Shown here in pieces: positions 45,947 to 59,265 of a stretch of 64,000 bases of DNA. Numbering within the stretch: position 1 is the stretch's first letter; every line of letters begins with the position of its first letter. Position numbers and translations under genes: made by a program. The notes beneath the pieces are model-generated. The model was given only the letters and a program-made list of their open reading frames with translations, was not told the origin of the DNA and searched no databases. The DNA comes from Eleusine coracana subsp. coracana. Lineage: Eukaryota; Streptophyta; Magnoliopsida; Poales; Poaceae. The stretch lies in assembly GCA_032690845.1 (NCBI GenBank), contig CM064421.1, positions 35,578,963-35,642,962 of the forward strand. Direction: 5' to 3'.

Positions 45947-48900
45947 GGCGGTAGCTATGTGCTGTGGGGTTCGCCCTAATTTTCTCATCTGCGTGCCGAG
46001 AACGACGACGACGACCCATCCATCACGAGACCCGTGGCGAGTTGGACGCCCACTTGGCTTTCGTCCGGTCCGGGCCGGGGTATGGCAAAACGATGACGGC
46101 CGTGCACTCCGCTCTCCGCCGCTTGCAGTTGCCCGAGAGAGCGAGATATCCCTGCTTATTTGCTTTGCGGCTGCTGGTGTTGACGCGCTAACTAGATTGA
46201 TCATATTGGACTGGAGGAGCTGCGTGCTCGCTCCCAGCATGTGATTCAGGCAAATCATCAGCTCGCAATCCATCTCTTTCCATCTCCTGCTGATGCGGGC
46301 GCGCGGCCGGCCTCATCATCTGCGCGCCTCGCCGCCTGAAAATCACATGCCACCACCGCCGTAACACGCGGTAGGCGCCACCGGTCGCTGCCTGTCATTT
46401 GCCCGGCCGGCCCCCTTGGGCGGGGACGCACTTATTTATTGGACTGATTTTGAAACGCATTATAGTATCGTACTGTGTTAACACATGCATTTAACTGTGC
46501 GAGAGCGTGAAAGTAAAATAATACCCCATCAGTTTGTGGTCTCGCTGAAGGGTGGACCACGAGAGTAAACAGATTGGGGTAGGCCGGTGTAGCCTGTAGT
46601 AGCACGATAGGTTCAAAAAGCGCTTTGGTCGTGGTACAAAATAAACTGTCAAAGGTAGGGTTTAGAACTCAGCAAGAAAGTTAAGCTTTATCGGACAGTA
46701 CTGGAGCTTTGTAAGCTGCCAAATATAAGGGGCCGGGAGAAAAAGATAAAGGCGTGAGGGGGGAAACAAACAACTGTCTTCTATCCTTATCCATCAACAG
46801 CATGCGTGTCGTTGTTAGCACACAGTAACAGTCCTTTATTCAACTAGTATCACTTGTGTGTATTACTATTAGCTTTTCAGAACTACTCTTTGCTTTCTTT
46901 ATTTTCTACTCCCTTTTGTAAGAATTTTGTACTAGCTTTGACCACCAATAGCCAAATAACAATATAGTACTAAGGTTCATAACATAAGTATTGTTGTTTT
47001 TTAAAAATATTTATTTGCGGGTGATATAGTGTGCTTACCCGATCCAAAGTATTGTATGCACTCATTTATAGTTTTCCACAATATATATCTCCGTCACATA
47101 TTAATCGACAACGTAACTCATTTGCCGCCCCATACACCGCCCAAAACCCCTGAGAATCCAAACGTGCTCCATTGGCATCAATTATGTCTACATATATGTG
47201 CAGACAAACATGTGTCTTATATGCCTAAAATACACATGCTTCGATCCATGCGGATCAAGAACGAAGTCAAAAAAAGCTGCCTGATGGACTAAGCATTCGG
47301 AGCCTATCATGGTCCCTTTCAAGCACAGATCCTTTGAGAGCAACGTACCATTGGTAGTCCATTTCGTTGATGGACGTCTCAAACGTGTAGTAATTCTCAC
47401 GGACGCCATGGACAATAGTAATTAGCCACCTGTAATATATAGCAGCCACTATATAAAGTGTGAAGAAAAATAAAAGAAACTGTTGATTACTAGCACATGC
47501 AATTACTTAACTAGCTAGACAAATCAGCTGGAACAGTTGCGTGGTACACACTGTACAATACGTGTGTGATGCGTGCCAGTGGTCTCTTTGACAATTACTG
47601 TACATGTTCAGCAGGGCGGCTAGACCTGTGTACTAATCTGGTATACTGTACATCTGAGACAGCTGGGTTGCTGCTAACGCCAGGGGGGCAAAAACACCCA
47701 TTTGAAAGCCACAAATTATCAGGGGCAAGGGAAGAGATTTGCTGCGGGAGCGTGAGCTACAGTATACGACTTTCGAGTGGGGTCCTTTCTGCAGGCCGGC
47801 GTGCATTGGCAGGGACAGGGGCAGAGGTGGCAGTGTCGGCCGCAGGCTCTCATTCTCTCCTCGCCTGTGGCTCCATTAACCTCGCTGAGCTGGAGTGGCA
47901 GCACATGCAAAACCCAGCAGGACTTGTTAGGACCGAAGGGAGCTTTGGTCCCACATGTCATTGAGGATTAGGTGCGGACGCAAGTATGCAAGGTCTGTAC
48001 TCGAGACAAAACTGGGCTCTGCAGGGCCCCCAATGAGCAGAACGGAATGTGATCTTTGGCATCATCTTGCCCCAATGCAGCGGTGGCCCAATTTAGTTGC
48101 GGGGCCAACGTCAGTGATAAGGATTAGGTTCACCAATCAAGAAGGTTTTGGTCCTTCAAAAGCGTTGTTTGCTTCGTTACCTTCGTGTTTTTTTTAAAAA
48201 AAAATTATTGCCGGTGACTGGCTGAGGTTATTGTAGCGCTTGTGTCCTTCACATCAAAGGAAAATGAGATCCAAAACCTAAGCATGTGGAGTAGATTGTT
48301 TGATGATAGGCGAGGCACTGTTTCTTGGTTCTCCTTTGGCAACAATTGCGAAAAGGATCGGAGGGGAACTAATTGCACTGGCCTGGTCAAATCAACCATA
48401 AGTACCTCATCAAATCACCGTCATAATCAACGTTTTAGATGGCAGCAGCTGCCAAATTCAACAAAGTACGTGCATAATTAAGTTGATTGCTCATTTTAGA
48501 CAGGCGCACAGACCAAGCTAGAGCCTAGCTGCCTAGATAGCAGAGGCCCAACGTCTAATTCGTGCAACCGAAACCAACCAGCCATGCACGCCAGCTCTCA
48601 GGGTATGGAGCGTGCACGGTCAGAAACAATGGCACCAAATTAAATACGAGAAGGTCAGGTCGGGCTCAGGCCTAAAGTAGAGTAGGCTTTTGTAGAGTTG
48701 TAGCTGTAGTAGCAAGTGCAGACACGTCACCTGGATGGGACGGCCATCTGGATTCGCTAGGCTTCCCTTCCGTGCAAGCGAATTGAATCGGCCCTGTGCA
48801 GTGCAGTAGTACAGGGACGGCGCATCGAAATGACAGGAACAAACGACCGGAAAAGAGAGAAGGGATCGAGGCCGAAAGAAACAAAAGTAGTGGTGGGACA

Positions 48901-49541
48901 AAGCAAAGAGAAGCTACCCCTAAGCTTAGGCCAGGACGGCGACGACTTCGAGAGAGCAAGCCAGAGGCAGAGAGAGAGCATGCTGCAAAATGTGTGTCGC
49001 TGGGGATTGCAACCGTCACCTCACGGTCCTACGCAAACGCCAAAAAGGCGTCCATGCAACACGCGGAATCTTATCGCTTTGTTAGTTTACTGTTCAATGG
49101 TGCCTCTCTCTGCTCACTGCTCAGGGTGTGAGCAGAACCGAGGTGAGGGAGACGCACATTGCAAACGTCCAAATTAGAGACTACATACACGCCCCTGTCC
49201 TGTGTCCAGATGGTTCCCGTATGTATGTATGCATAGATTCATCATCAGTAGCGATGTGGAAAATGGTTAGGTCCGGTCAAAAAGATTTGGGCGATGGAGA
49301 CACTAGCTAAAGTGTGTGGAAGAAATCAAGAATCAGCGCGGGACGCAAGCGCATACGTGATGCGGCTATCTCCAGGATTCCGGGCGGCGCGGCGTGCGCG
49401 CGGCTTCCACACATGGCGCTTTCAGTTTTACTTGTTGAGAGGACTCTCATCGATCAGAGTCAGGCGCACGAGTCAGGGAGATGGTCTCCGTGTCATCAAC
49501 ATCCCAGCAATATCTGGCTGATCTCTCGGCTGCATGCCACA

Positions 49542-49590
<49 letters not shown>

Positions 49591-51500
49591 TGGCACTCAT
49601 ATTATATGCGGTGTATGTAGTGGAGAAGATGGAAACGCAATTCTCTGCTTGTGCAATCTGGATCACGACGTGTCGTAGAAGCCAATATTACACCCGGGCG
49701 GGGGTGCGGCGGTGTTGAAATTTGCTGGATTCGTCTACGTCGACAGGTACACTTGGACGCGAGAATCATATGTCCACAAGGACATCCATTTCTGGCATAC
49801 ATATAGATCTGGATCACAAACCACAATTAACTCTCTGTCAGACTTACAATAATTCAAAATTAACTAGCACGCGTCCTCTACCAACTGGCTCCGTACGTGT
49901 GGACCGTGGAGACAATGAGGTGGGGGCTTCTCCACACACGATGGATCGGAGGTGACACTTTACCGGCTGCAAGCTAGTTGCTGCTACTGCAGCGGCGATC
50001 AGTAGGGCAGCTAGCTAGCATGGCGACATGCAAGTCACTCCATTGCAACAGACGAATCGTATGCAGGCTGCGCTGTCTCTCTGTATGATCTGGGAGAGCA
50101 CCACGCTGCCGTTACTGTGCTACTCCACGCTGCACAGTAGGAGTAGTCCTGGACCAGTTTCCGCAGTCCAGCCTTTTTCCCACGAAGCGAAGCGAAGCGT
50201 GCTGCCTGCATGCGCCGCGCCGCGCCCGCCCGGCACGCATCAGTAGTGGACCATGCCTGGATCGGTACTCGGTGGGTAGGTATGCCTACAGAAAACTTTG
50301 ATGATTGCCTGTGCCCGGCAAGCTGTAGATGTATGTGCTCACCTTCATCTTTTTTTTTTTTCTTGAGACAGAGAGAGAGAGGCACCAACGTTTTCTTTTA
50401 GGTTCCAATTCGTGATTGCGGCTTCTGAATCGTGAATTCGTTGCGCCAAAATTCTGAATCACAAGCTTAGAATGGGCCACTTCATGCAGGAGCCACAAAA
50501 CCTGGTTCGTAACGTGGCCCAAGAAACAACAGCTCAGTGTACTTAAGATGTTGTGTAGCGTGGCCCATCTCAATATAGTTTTCGGTTGCGGCCCGTATCA
50601 AGGTTTCTTCTTCTCCACCCCGCCATTACGCTACTCGGCCTTTTTCGTTGTAGCCCAAATTGACTGGCCACCGGATCGTTGTAACCCAAATTGACTGGCA
50701 GAGCTGCGGGAGGAACGAGCTGGATCCAAATATTTGCACATACATATGGTCCCTAATTTGGATCGCGAAATAATGAATAATAGTCGGAATCCGGTTCAGG
50801 GGGTCAACTAAAAAAGTTCCGGGCCGGTGAGACCGAGCTGCCGCCGACGATCTTCACGGCCCCACGCCGAGCATAACGCGCGCAGACACCGCATTCGCCC
50901 CTCCGCACCCATGGGGCTTGCTTCTCTGCACGGTCCATAGACCGTGAGTAAACTGTAGCTCGGCGAAGTGAATGCCGATGGCGCGGCAAACAGTCATCTC
51001 CGTCCCTGTACTCTGCCAGGCACTTCTCAGGGCCATGGCCTCTTCGATCGGCAGGTCACCTCATCACCGGAGATGCGGTTGCCCACCTCTATCAATACCA
51101 GTACTCTTGGCAATCAAGCAGGACGCGATCAATATCTGTTTGTTTTTTCAAAGTTTTATTATTGATCACTGTTCTCCAATCACCCATCCATATACAGTTC
51201 ACCTTTTCCTGACCCCGTAGCTAGCCTAGCAGGGGTAAAAGAATAAACAGAGCTATATCACACAGCCACACACACACAAAAAAAAAAAGAAGAGTAAAAA
51301 TAGAAAAAACTTCGACAAACTACTGTAAGCTACAAGCAGGTATAAAAGAACTAGAGAGATGGACAAATAAAACCCAATCACAGACACTAGTAGGCTACGT
51401 CGTACATATACATCTTAATCACAAGAAGGAAGTAGCTAGACGAACACCATCATCACCAACGTCGTACATATACATCTTAATCACAATCAGAACACCATCA
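45947..51500. other. intergenic, no firm gene
   Basis: About 5.5 kb without a recognisable gene. GC-richer patches occur near 46.0-46.4, 47.6-48.1 and 48.7-49.1 kb, but their frames match no family. A TA tract lies at 49546-49587. A 50.4-50.7 kb patch has GGCCCA-type motifs and a duplicated TAGCCCAAATTGACTGGC / TAACCCAAATTGACTGGC pair. The last part holds the 3' flank of peroxidase 1, with GTCGTACATATACATCTTAA present twice near 51400 and 51462. Confidence 0.4.
49546..49587. repeat. (AT)n microsatellite
   Basis: This is an uninterrupted run of about 21 AT units. Confidence 0.95.
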
Positions 51501-54500
51501 TCAGTTTGGCACCCTGCAGTTGGTTCTGATTGTGCCGGTGGTGCCGGTGAGCACGCCGATTCCGCCCATCTTGACCATGGCGGCGGCGAAGTCTGCCTGG
51601 AACGAGTCGGGGCTGTTGGTGTAGCCGACGACCTGCGCGGCGGTGGTGGGGTCGGCGAGCAGCGCCTGGTCGGAGGAGAGGAGGCCGCGGTTGGCGACGA
51701 CGTTGGCGTAGTAGTTGGTGTCGAATGCGTTGGGCGTGACAGGGTCCATGGCCACCGTGTCGCTGCCCGCCGCCGGCTGCTGCTGCTGCGGGCACTGCTG
51801 CGTCAGCGCCGCCAGGTAGCTGGGGTCCATGCTCGGGTCCTGGCCCCCCGCGGTGGGCCCGTACGAGTAGAGCCGGTTGCTGAAGGAGCTGCAGTGCGCG
51901 TTCCCGATGGTGTGCGCGCCGGAGAGCGCCACCATGTCAGACTGGGTGAGACCCTTGGATCCGAAGATCTGGTTCAGCTGGCTCACGCTCGCCGTCGGCG
52001 GAGGAAGGTTCCCGTTCGTCTCCTGCGCCACCGAGACGTTGCCGTCCCGTCGACCCGCCGGAACCTGGTACGCGTTGCCGCCGACCTGCGCAGAGTTCTC
52101 ATTTAATTTATTAAATTACCCCTTGATTTGATCCATCAATTACGTACTACTTGTTTCTTCAAGATAACCACCAGAAGACTTATTTTATTATAAGTGCTGT
52201 CTTCATTTTACTGCAACCTATATTATGTGATTCATCGTCATATATACTACTACCTCCGTTCTAAAATATAACCATTTATTGATTTTTTAAAATCATATTT
52301 AATCATTTGTTTTATTCAAATATTTTTAAAAATTATAAAAACAAATAAGTTAGGTTTATAATATATCTAATAATAAAGTAATTTATAATAAAATAAATAA
52401 TATTTTTATAAATTTTTTAAATAAAATGAATAATCAAACAAATGCTTTACATCTTGGAACGGAACGGAGGGAGTAGTAGAGTTTTAGACAGAGATGTCAG
52501 TTGTACGATCGATGGACCACCGTACCGGCGGTTACAATCGGATCAAAAGCGAGCAGGAGTTTTTGGGAGTGACAGCGGCAAGTAGGGCACCTTGTCTCCC
52601 TTATCACCGCGTCGAATCAGGCGAGTGTCGAGCGCAAGCTAACTCAGCGATGACAGGGACAAGGCACATGATGGCTCAACTTGTAGGCATGGAGACAAAC
52701 CGGTGGCATGTGCATGGGGGCGCCGGCCACATGGGTGGGCGACGGACGGATCCACCTCAACGCCCGTATCCGTGAACATATTCTGATGAGGTGCGCCACT
52801 CCATGTCCAAGGCCGCCTCGTAGCTTTCACTCGTTCCTCAGTTTCCAGGAGCCAGCTGAGCTGAGCTGATTGATCAGGTGAAATGGACGCCAAACCGCGC
52901 GTTCTGTTATGCTGATTTGATTTGCTGGTTTACGTCTTTTTCATGTGAATGGTTCTACTACTACCTTATACTAATGCTCTGTGTTCCAGCTACTACCAGG
53001 AATGGAACCAAACTTTTGTTTTCGGTGCCAGGAATGGAAAGTTCTATTTCGTACGCACCCTGTAACGAAAAATCAATTGGAATTAAATTCATCTGCTTAC
53101 CGCCAAGATAGGCACTACAAACTGTCCGATTTTCATGCATGCAATGGGCAGAAACACCAGCCACATGCCCAGCCAGATAACTACTAGTAGTACTACCATA
53201 CTGAATCAGTTGCTCGTTGACTTAATGGTATGCCTAGCTCAGAATGTACTCGTTGACCAGACAAAAAAGGACCTGGCCACAACAACTGATGATACAATCT
53301 TAAAAATTAGCCAAGGAACATGATAGAACTGCAACGGTCGTATGACCACTACTGCACTCGGATACCCCCAGTATGCTAGTGAGACGACCCTAACGGTATC
53401 TGAACACAGTCAATGCTCAAACGCCACTGTCTGTTATGAACACTCCGTGTGACTCCATCCTGCATACTATTCCTTGTGGAGAAAAACAAAGACGAAAATA
53501 AATATATACTGTATGATATGAAATCCGCGCCTCCATACCCTATTGCCATTTGAGGCAGCTGCCTTGGTATTTGGACATACCCTATTGCCCTTTGCTGAAT
53601 AACATGGCTCTGCGTATGGAGATCGGCGCCTAATAAAAAGTTGTAGTAGGTTGGAGAGAACGATCGGCGCTAGATGTACGAGTCCTCTTGATTCCAAGGG
53701 GTGGTTCTTCCTAAACAAATTCAGCGACGTTTTTCTCTATAGCACTAGCAGTGTCCTGAATAAGATGAACTTTCTTGGCTGCCTTTGCCACGCCAAAAAG
53801 AAGATTAGGATTAGGGGGGAAAGGCAGGTTTTCTTTTGAGCGCGAAACGACATGATCATGTTACGGACACCGGGTGGGTCCGCCTTGCTGTAACGGAATG
53901 ACCGACGTGCACCTGAAGGAAAAGGATGGCTGTGCTCTGCAGGCGTCTTGCTTTGGAACGTAGGCACCCGATTCCGCCCGAATTTGCTAACGTAGAGGTG
54001 TGCACCTGCAGCATCATTCAGTGCACGCTTGCTTTCTGTGAAAGATTTCCTATCCTATCCATAAAGGTCACTACAGTACGAGATGTGCGGTGCCTCTGTT
54101 TTTTCACATATATATTCCAACAAGCTCTCTCCGCGTCCTGATGAAAGCACCGACGAATCCTTCAGTCGCGTTTGCTCGCGTGTGCCGTGCACGTGATCCT
54201 AGAGAGAGCAAGCGATCGAGGTCCAATTGCAGCGTGTTGGGTGTAGTAGGTTGGGGGAGTCGTTTTTATGGTTACTGAACCGTAAAAGAAGAAGAAAACA
54301 GTGGAAGGGAAGGGAATAGTACGTACGAGCGCGAGGGCGTCCCTGGCGGCGAAGGCGAGCACGTCGGCGCAGGAGACGACTTGGAAGCATGCCTGCTCGA
54401 GGCGGGCCTTGGCGCTGTCGATCACCTCGAAGCCGCGCAGGCTCGTGTTCGGCTGCGCGTCCTTCTCCGCGGTGTTGGTCGGCGTCGAGTCAAGCAGCAC

Positions 54501-55085
54501 GGAAGCATCGCACCCCTGCAACCAGAAGAAATCAGCAGTAAACCAATTGTTCAGCGGGCAGAAACAGGACACTGTCAAAATCCTGACGCCCCCACGCGTG
54601 CAACCACATCTACCACATCCTCGCAGTGAAAAGAATATGTCCGGGACCGGGAGCAGAGGGGAAGCAGAGCAAAGAGGCAGGACAAGGCACCCACTTGCAA
54701 ATTGCAATGCAAGCGAAGCACATCCTCAATCCCCAATCCCCCCATAGTACTGTAGTGGGTGAACAGAAGCGGCTGCCATTAACTGAAGCACGGACGGGAC
54801 GGGTGATGAGGTGAAGAAGAATTCCGGTACAGTTACAGTAGTACTGACCCTGACGAAGCAGTCGTGGAAGTGCAGGCGGACGAGGCTGGCGGCCACCCCC
54901 GGGTTCCCCGACACCGCCTTGCTCACCTCCTCCTGAATGATGATCTCCGCCGCCGGGCACGCCGTGTCGTAGAACCCAACCTGAAGCTGCGCCCGCGACA
55001 TCGATGTCGTTGCCATCAGCAGCACGCACAATAGAACCAGCCGCAGACAAGCTTCTCTGCCTCTGCTGGTGCCCGGCGCTTCCAT
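51501..55085 (-). CDS. class III peroxidase 1 (secreted)
   Basis: Three exons, 55085-54849, 54515-54327 and 52085-51501, all phase 0 with GT/AG junctions, give 336 residues. An N-terminal hydrophobic stretch (residues ~13-31, LRLVLLCVLLMATT) is a signal peptide; the mature protein should start near QLQVGFYDTACP. The distal haem site is R70 and H74 in RLHFHDCF. The GCDASVLLD block follows in exon 2. The proximal haem ligand is H200 in MVALSGAHTIG. All core catalytic residues are present. Class III peroxidases are apoplastic haem enzymes that use H2O2 to oxidise phenolics in lignin and suberin formation and defence. One oddity is ACFQVVSCAD where the family has ACPGVVSCAD. It lacks the third intron of its neighbour at 57844-59191, and intron 2 (2.2 kb) contains a Stowaway MITE. 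Confidence 0.93.
52253..52473. mobile_element. Stowaway MITE inside peroxidase intron 2
   Basis: The left end CCTCCGTTCTAAAATATAAC and the right end GGAACGGAACGGAGGGAG are inverted, with flanking TA. The interior is AT-rich. It lies within intron 2 of peroxidase 1, away from splice sites. Confidence 0.87.
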
Positions 55086-55264
55086 CTCCGAGTAGGGTAG
55101 GCCGGCTCCTCTACTCTACTGCCTTGGATGAATGAATGGATCCTGGACGGTTCTGTTCTTGCTTTAGGCGTGAATCCCGCCCTTTTTCTTTTCCCCTTGG
55201 CGCTATGTATCTATATGTATATGCTTCTCTGCTAAGGTTGGCGAGAAGTGGGAGGGCGGGGTGG

Positions 55265-55271
55265 TTTTATA
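55265..55271 (-). promoter_or_regulatory. candidate TATA box of peroxidase 1
   Basis: The minus strand reads TATAAAA about 180 bases upstream of the ATG at 55085. Confidence 0.4.
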
Positions 55272-57084
55272 GTAAGGTTTGGGGTGGCATCTGGCATTAG
55301 CTAGCCTTCCATTCCAATCCCATGTGGCCTGCAGGACAGGATGAAAGGTCAGTGGAGAGATGGATGGTGCTAATTGACAGGGGTGCCTTTTGGACGAAAA
55401 AAGAAAATCATGCATCAGTGAGGAGATCTGTTAAAGTGATTCAGGCTTTCGGTTTCGATTTACTGTAAAACCTCAAAAACAGGGGACACTGGGACTGGAC
55501 TGGCACCACCGTGATTTGCACGCGCATGTAATTCTGCAGCTGCATGCTGGGTGGCTGCGCTGTCAATTGTGATGATAATGTTCCGTTTTTCAGTTACATG
55601 GGCCATGGAAGTTTCTTGTCGACCATGCATGCCCGGACCTAGCAGTCATCAGTCTCTTTACTTTTTTTTTTTTTGAATCAAGTCTCTCTCTCTCTCTCTC
55701 TCTCAGACTACAAGAGGTGGTGCATAGCAGAGAAACAGTGGTCAGTAAAATATCTTCTTGCATAAGTATGTTTCATTGCTTCAATTTTGTGTTCTTTGGA
55801 GCACACTCGTGTTGTAAATGTACTGATGACCTAATAAACCAGCAACAACATTGACAGTATCACTTCACTTTTGCAGTTTCCATCTATCATCATTCTAATT
55901 AAATCCACCTTATTATATCCTAATAATGTGGTCGAACCCATCACATTTGAAGTGCTCCGCATTTGTAGGGTTGCTTCAGTGAGTAGTGTACTGATTATGA
56001 GCTATCATCGCTTCATTCGTTGCGTACCGTCCGCAAAGAAGCGTAATAAGCAACGCGAACTGCGCAATCCTGCCAGCTAGCGCCGAACATGCAACTGCAT
56101 CAGCATGGCCGCACGCTGATGGACTGATTGCTTCGTTTGACTCCTGCTGCTGGAAATGGAATGGAGCCTTTCTCTTTCCTTAATACGAATCATTAAAAGG
56201 ACACGAGCACTACTGTTACTTTTCTAGTTAGGGCCCTAAGGAAGGAGGGGCAGACAACTCAAACCAGATTCTGCCTTCAGAAGAAGGAAGGACAGGTTCA
56301 AGTTGCTTCCACGTTAAGCAGGGGAAGCTTTTTCTGAGGTGCACCGGTTTTTTAAGCTGAAGTGGCACACGTCCACTACTTTTAGATTGGATCCGAGCAA
56401 AAACTTTTTACCCAAAAAGAAGCGTGCAGAGTAGGCGCGGCTGCTTTATGCAGTTTCTTGTAAAAAGCATACTGATGATCAAGTCTCTGAATACTGAAAC
56501 TCGGAAAGGTTCTAAAGTCTGAATCTCTCTGGCTGGTTGCAGAGCAGGAAGGAACATTACATTTCTTTGTTGCTTCATCTTAACCACGTTTACAATACTG
56601 TAGTACTACAAGATCATGCAGAACTTCTCGGCAAGTCGGAATTACATTTCAATTAAACGGATTTCAACAGGGTTCATCAGAAATCATTACACTCGATTGC
56701 CTCTTTGAAGGACAAAAAAAGGAAATAGCATTGCTGACTGGTACCTACCAGGCTACCGAGGTCCATAATCCGTGGGGTTGAGCGGTGGCTGCACATGCAG
56801 GTCCTGTTCTGTTCGGTACAGCATAAGTCACGTTAAGAATCCATGCCATTACGAGCCAATCAGTCACTATATGATCATGGACCGATGTCGATTTGACCAC
56901 AATTCCAGGAAGAGGAACCATGTCACACAGCTCAGAGGAAGCTTCAGGCTTGTCTGCTCTGTCTGTCTGAGACTAGTAGTTGAAATCTCGTACTCTGTCT
57001 CTCTCAACTTCGGCTCTTAAATGGCATGTTATGCTTCGAATCACTCTGTAGTGCTAAGGTTCCTCCTTGTCTTCATTTTTTATA
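55272..57084. other. spacer between peroxidases
   Basis: This holds upstream DNA of peroxidase 1 and intergenic sequence. A CT tract lies at 55682-55704. No gene was recognised. Confidence 0.4.
55682..55704. repeat. (CT)n microsatellite
   Basis: This is an uninterrupted run of about 11 CT units. Confidence 0.9.
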
Positions 57085-57185
57085 CTCCCTCTATTTTGTT
57101 TTTGCTGTCGTTCCGACCAGCCAAGTTAGGCTGTGCACAGCACAAAAAATTTGTCCAAAACGACAGTAAAATCCGAACGGAGGAG
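57085..57185. mobile_element. short Stowaway MITE
   Basis: The 101-base element begins CTCCCTCTATTTTGTTTTTG and ends AAAATCCGAACGGAGGAG, with flanking TA on both sides. Complementary inner blocks (CTGTCGTT / AACGACAG) confirm the inverted structure. Confidence 0.85.
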
Positions 57186-57843
57186 TATACGAAAAAGGCT
57201 TTTCTTTGTTTCTAAAGACCCATGTTCATCTTTTATATACGAAGGGAAAAAGCCTTATCTTTGTGCCCTGGCCAACCACTAACTCTCCATTTCGTTAGCA
57301 TGCGTTGCAAAGTTGGATTCTCTTTGGTTGTATTTTGGTGGATAGCTTTTGCTTCTTTTCGTCTCCAGCTTTATGGACAAAAACTAGCATTAGCGTGAAC
57401 AAAAGCTCAGGCTCATGCTAATCAACATTGATTGTCCCGCTCAGTGACAATCATAGTAGGATTAGTAATGGAGTAGACTGTTAGGTAGGCACCAGGGTTT
57501 CCTCAATTGCGGGGCACATGACAAAAGTTTCTTGGTCCCTTCCCCGTGGCAAATCCGTCCATCAGCCAAATCAATTAGCTAGATGCTCTATCATATAATT
57601 TCCCATGCCTGATTAGGCATCAGTATGAAACAAATTATTTTAGAACAGCTTGAAGAACCTGTGAGAGCTTGCATGTCGCGTCTCGATGTAACCAACATCA
57701 CATGCATCAATAGGACGCTAATTAAACGCACGCGTAAACGGCGGTACGATGTAGAAGTAAAAGTCAGTAGCATTCTGCCACTTGAGAAGAGAAGAGAAGA
57801 GAAGAAGACACTGGAGAAAAGGAAGGAAAAACAAGGTCAGTAA

Positions 57844-59191
57844 TCAGTTGAGAGCCCTGCAGTTTGCCCGTATCTGCCCGTCGCCGCCGGTGAGCACCTG
57901 GATCCCGCCCATCTTGACCATGGCGTCGGCGAACTTGGTGGCGAAGAGGTACATGTTGTATGCGTTCTGCCGCACGAGCGCGGCGGTGGCGTTGTCCGTG
58001 GTGAGCGTCTGGTCGGAGGCGAGGACGCCGCGGTCGGCGAGAAGGTTCTGGAAGTAGCTCGTGTCGAACGCCTCCGGCGGGCTGCCGGCGTCCATGGCCA
58101 CCGTGTTGTCGCTCCCCGGCGGGCACGCCTGAGCCAGCTGCGACGCCAGCGCCGCGTCCAGGGGCGGCGAGTTCCCCTGCTGGCTCTTCGTGCTTGAGCT
58201 GGAGTTGTTGTCGTAGTTGAGACGCGAGCTGAAGGAGCTGCAGTGCGACACGCCGATCGTGTGCGCGCCTGATCATCAAAAGCAGTACTGTATGAAATTA
58301 TCAAGTGCCCGAGATGTCTATTGGGCCATTCATTATACAATTCTAGTTGCATTGGGCTACCTGAGAGCGTGACCATCTCGTCTTGGGAAAGCCCATTCTT
58401 TGCGAACGATTGCGTCAGTTGGGCCACGTCCGCCGTCGGGGGAGGCAGGTTGGCCTGCGCGTTGGCCGCCGACGAGACGTTGCCGTCCCTCCGCCCTGCC
58501 GGAACTCTGTACGGACTGCCGCCAGTCTGCCGACGTTCACACATTTCACATTTGCAAACACAAGAGCACCCAAAACTGAGAACTTAGCCTTTGTGAATTG
58601 TGACAAGCAAATAAAATGCCATTCATGAGAATCTATCTTGGCGTATGTACCAGGACGACGCTGTCCCTGGCGGCGAACGCGAGCACGTCGGCGCAGGAGA
58701 CCACCCCCGGGCACGCGGTCTCTAACCGCTGTTTCGCGCCGTCGATCACCTCGAACCCCCTCAGGCTCTTGTTCGGGATGGAGTCCTTCTCCGCCGTGTT
58801 GTTTGCCGTTGAATCCAGCAGCACCGACGCGTCACAGCCCTGGAGACGACATCATCCATCATCAGCTGATTAATTAACCAGTTCATCATCAGAAACACCA
58901 TTTTTGCCTCAGGAATAAGCCGGCATTGCCTGCCAGTACTGTATATTTTAAAGAAAGTTATTAGTAAATAACCTGGACGAAGCAGTCGTGGAAGTGCAGG
59001 CGGACAAGTCCCGCGGCGAGGCCGGGGTTGGCGCTCACGGCCCTGCCAACCTCGTCCCTCACGATCACTTCGGCCTGGGAGCAAGACTGGTCGTAGAACC
59101 CTACCTGCAGCTGCGCTTGTGCGCCACTCAAGCTGCCGCATAGCATTGCCACAGCAACTAATACTGCACCAACCAGCTTGACTGCCGCCAT
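57844..59191 (-). CDS. class III peroxidase 2 (secreted)
   Basis: Four exons, 59191-58973, 58839-58651, 58526-58361 and 58268-57844, give 332 residues. This is the classic three-intron class III peroxidase pattern, with the third intron splitting SG|AHTIG. The first ~26 residues (MAAVKLVGAVLVAVAMLCGS then LSGAQA) are a signal peptide, with QLQVGFYDQSC starting the mature enzyme. The distal site is R64 and H68 in RLHFHDCF. GCDASVLLDS and ACPGVVSCADVLAFAARD are canonical. The proximal haem ligand is H194 in AHTIG. The end QIRANCRALN is normal for the family. A TATAAAT lies about 70 bases upstream. It should oxidise phenolic substrates with H2O2 in the apoplast. Its substrate is not predictable. 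It is clearly the tandem paralogue of peroxidase 1. Confidence 0.95.
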
Positions 59192-59258
59192 GACCTGATC
59201 TGTTTTGACACACCAAGCAGACTAATGCGTCAAAACATTTGCGTAACAATGCAGTCAC

Positions 59259-59265
59259 ATTTATA
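59259..59265 (-). promoter_or_regulatory. TATA box of peroxidase 2
   Basis: The minus strand reads TATAAAT 68 bases upstream of the ATG at 59191, a good position for a short leader. Confidence 0.55.

Noticed and set aside
48329..48341. TTCTCCTTTGGCA, complementary to the 5' part of miR399
   Set aside because: Only about 13 bases match and the rest of the site does not pair. There is no hairpin for a precursor, so it is most likely chance.
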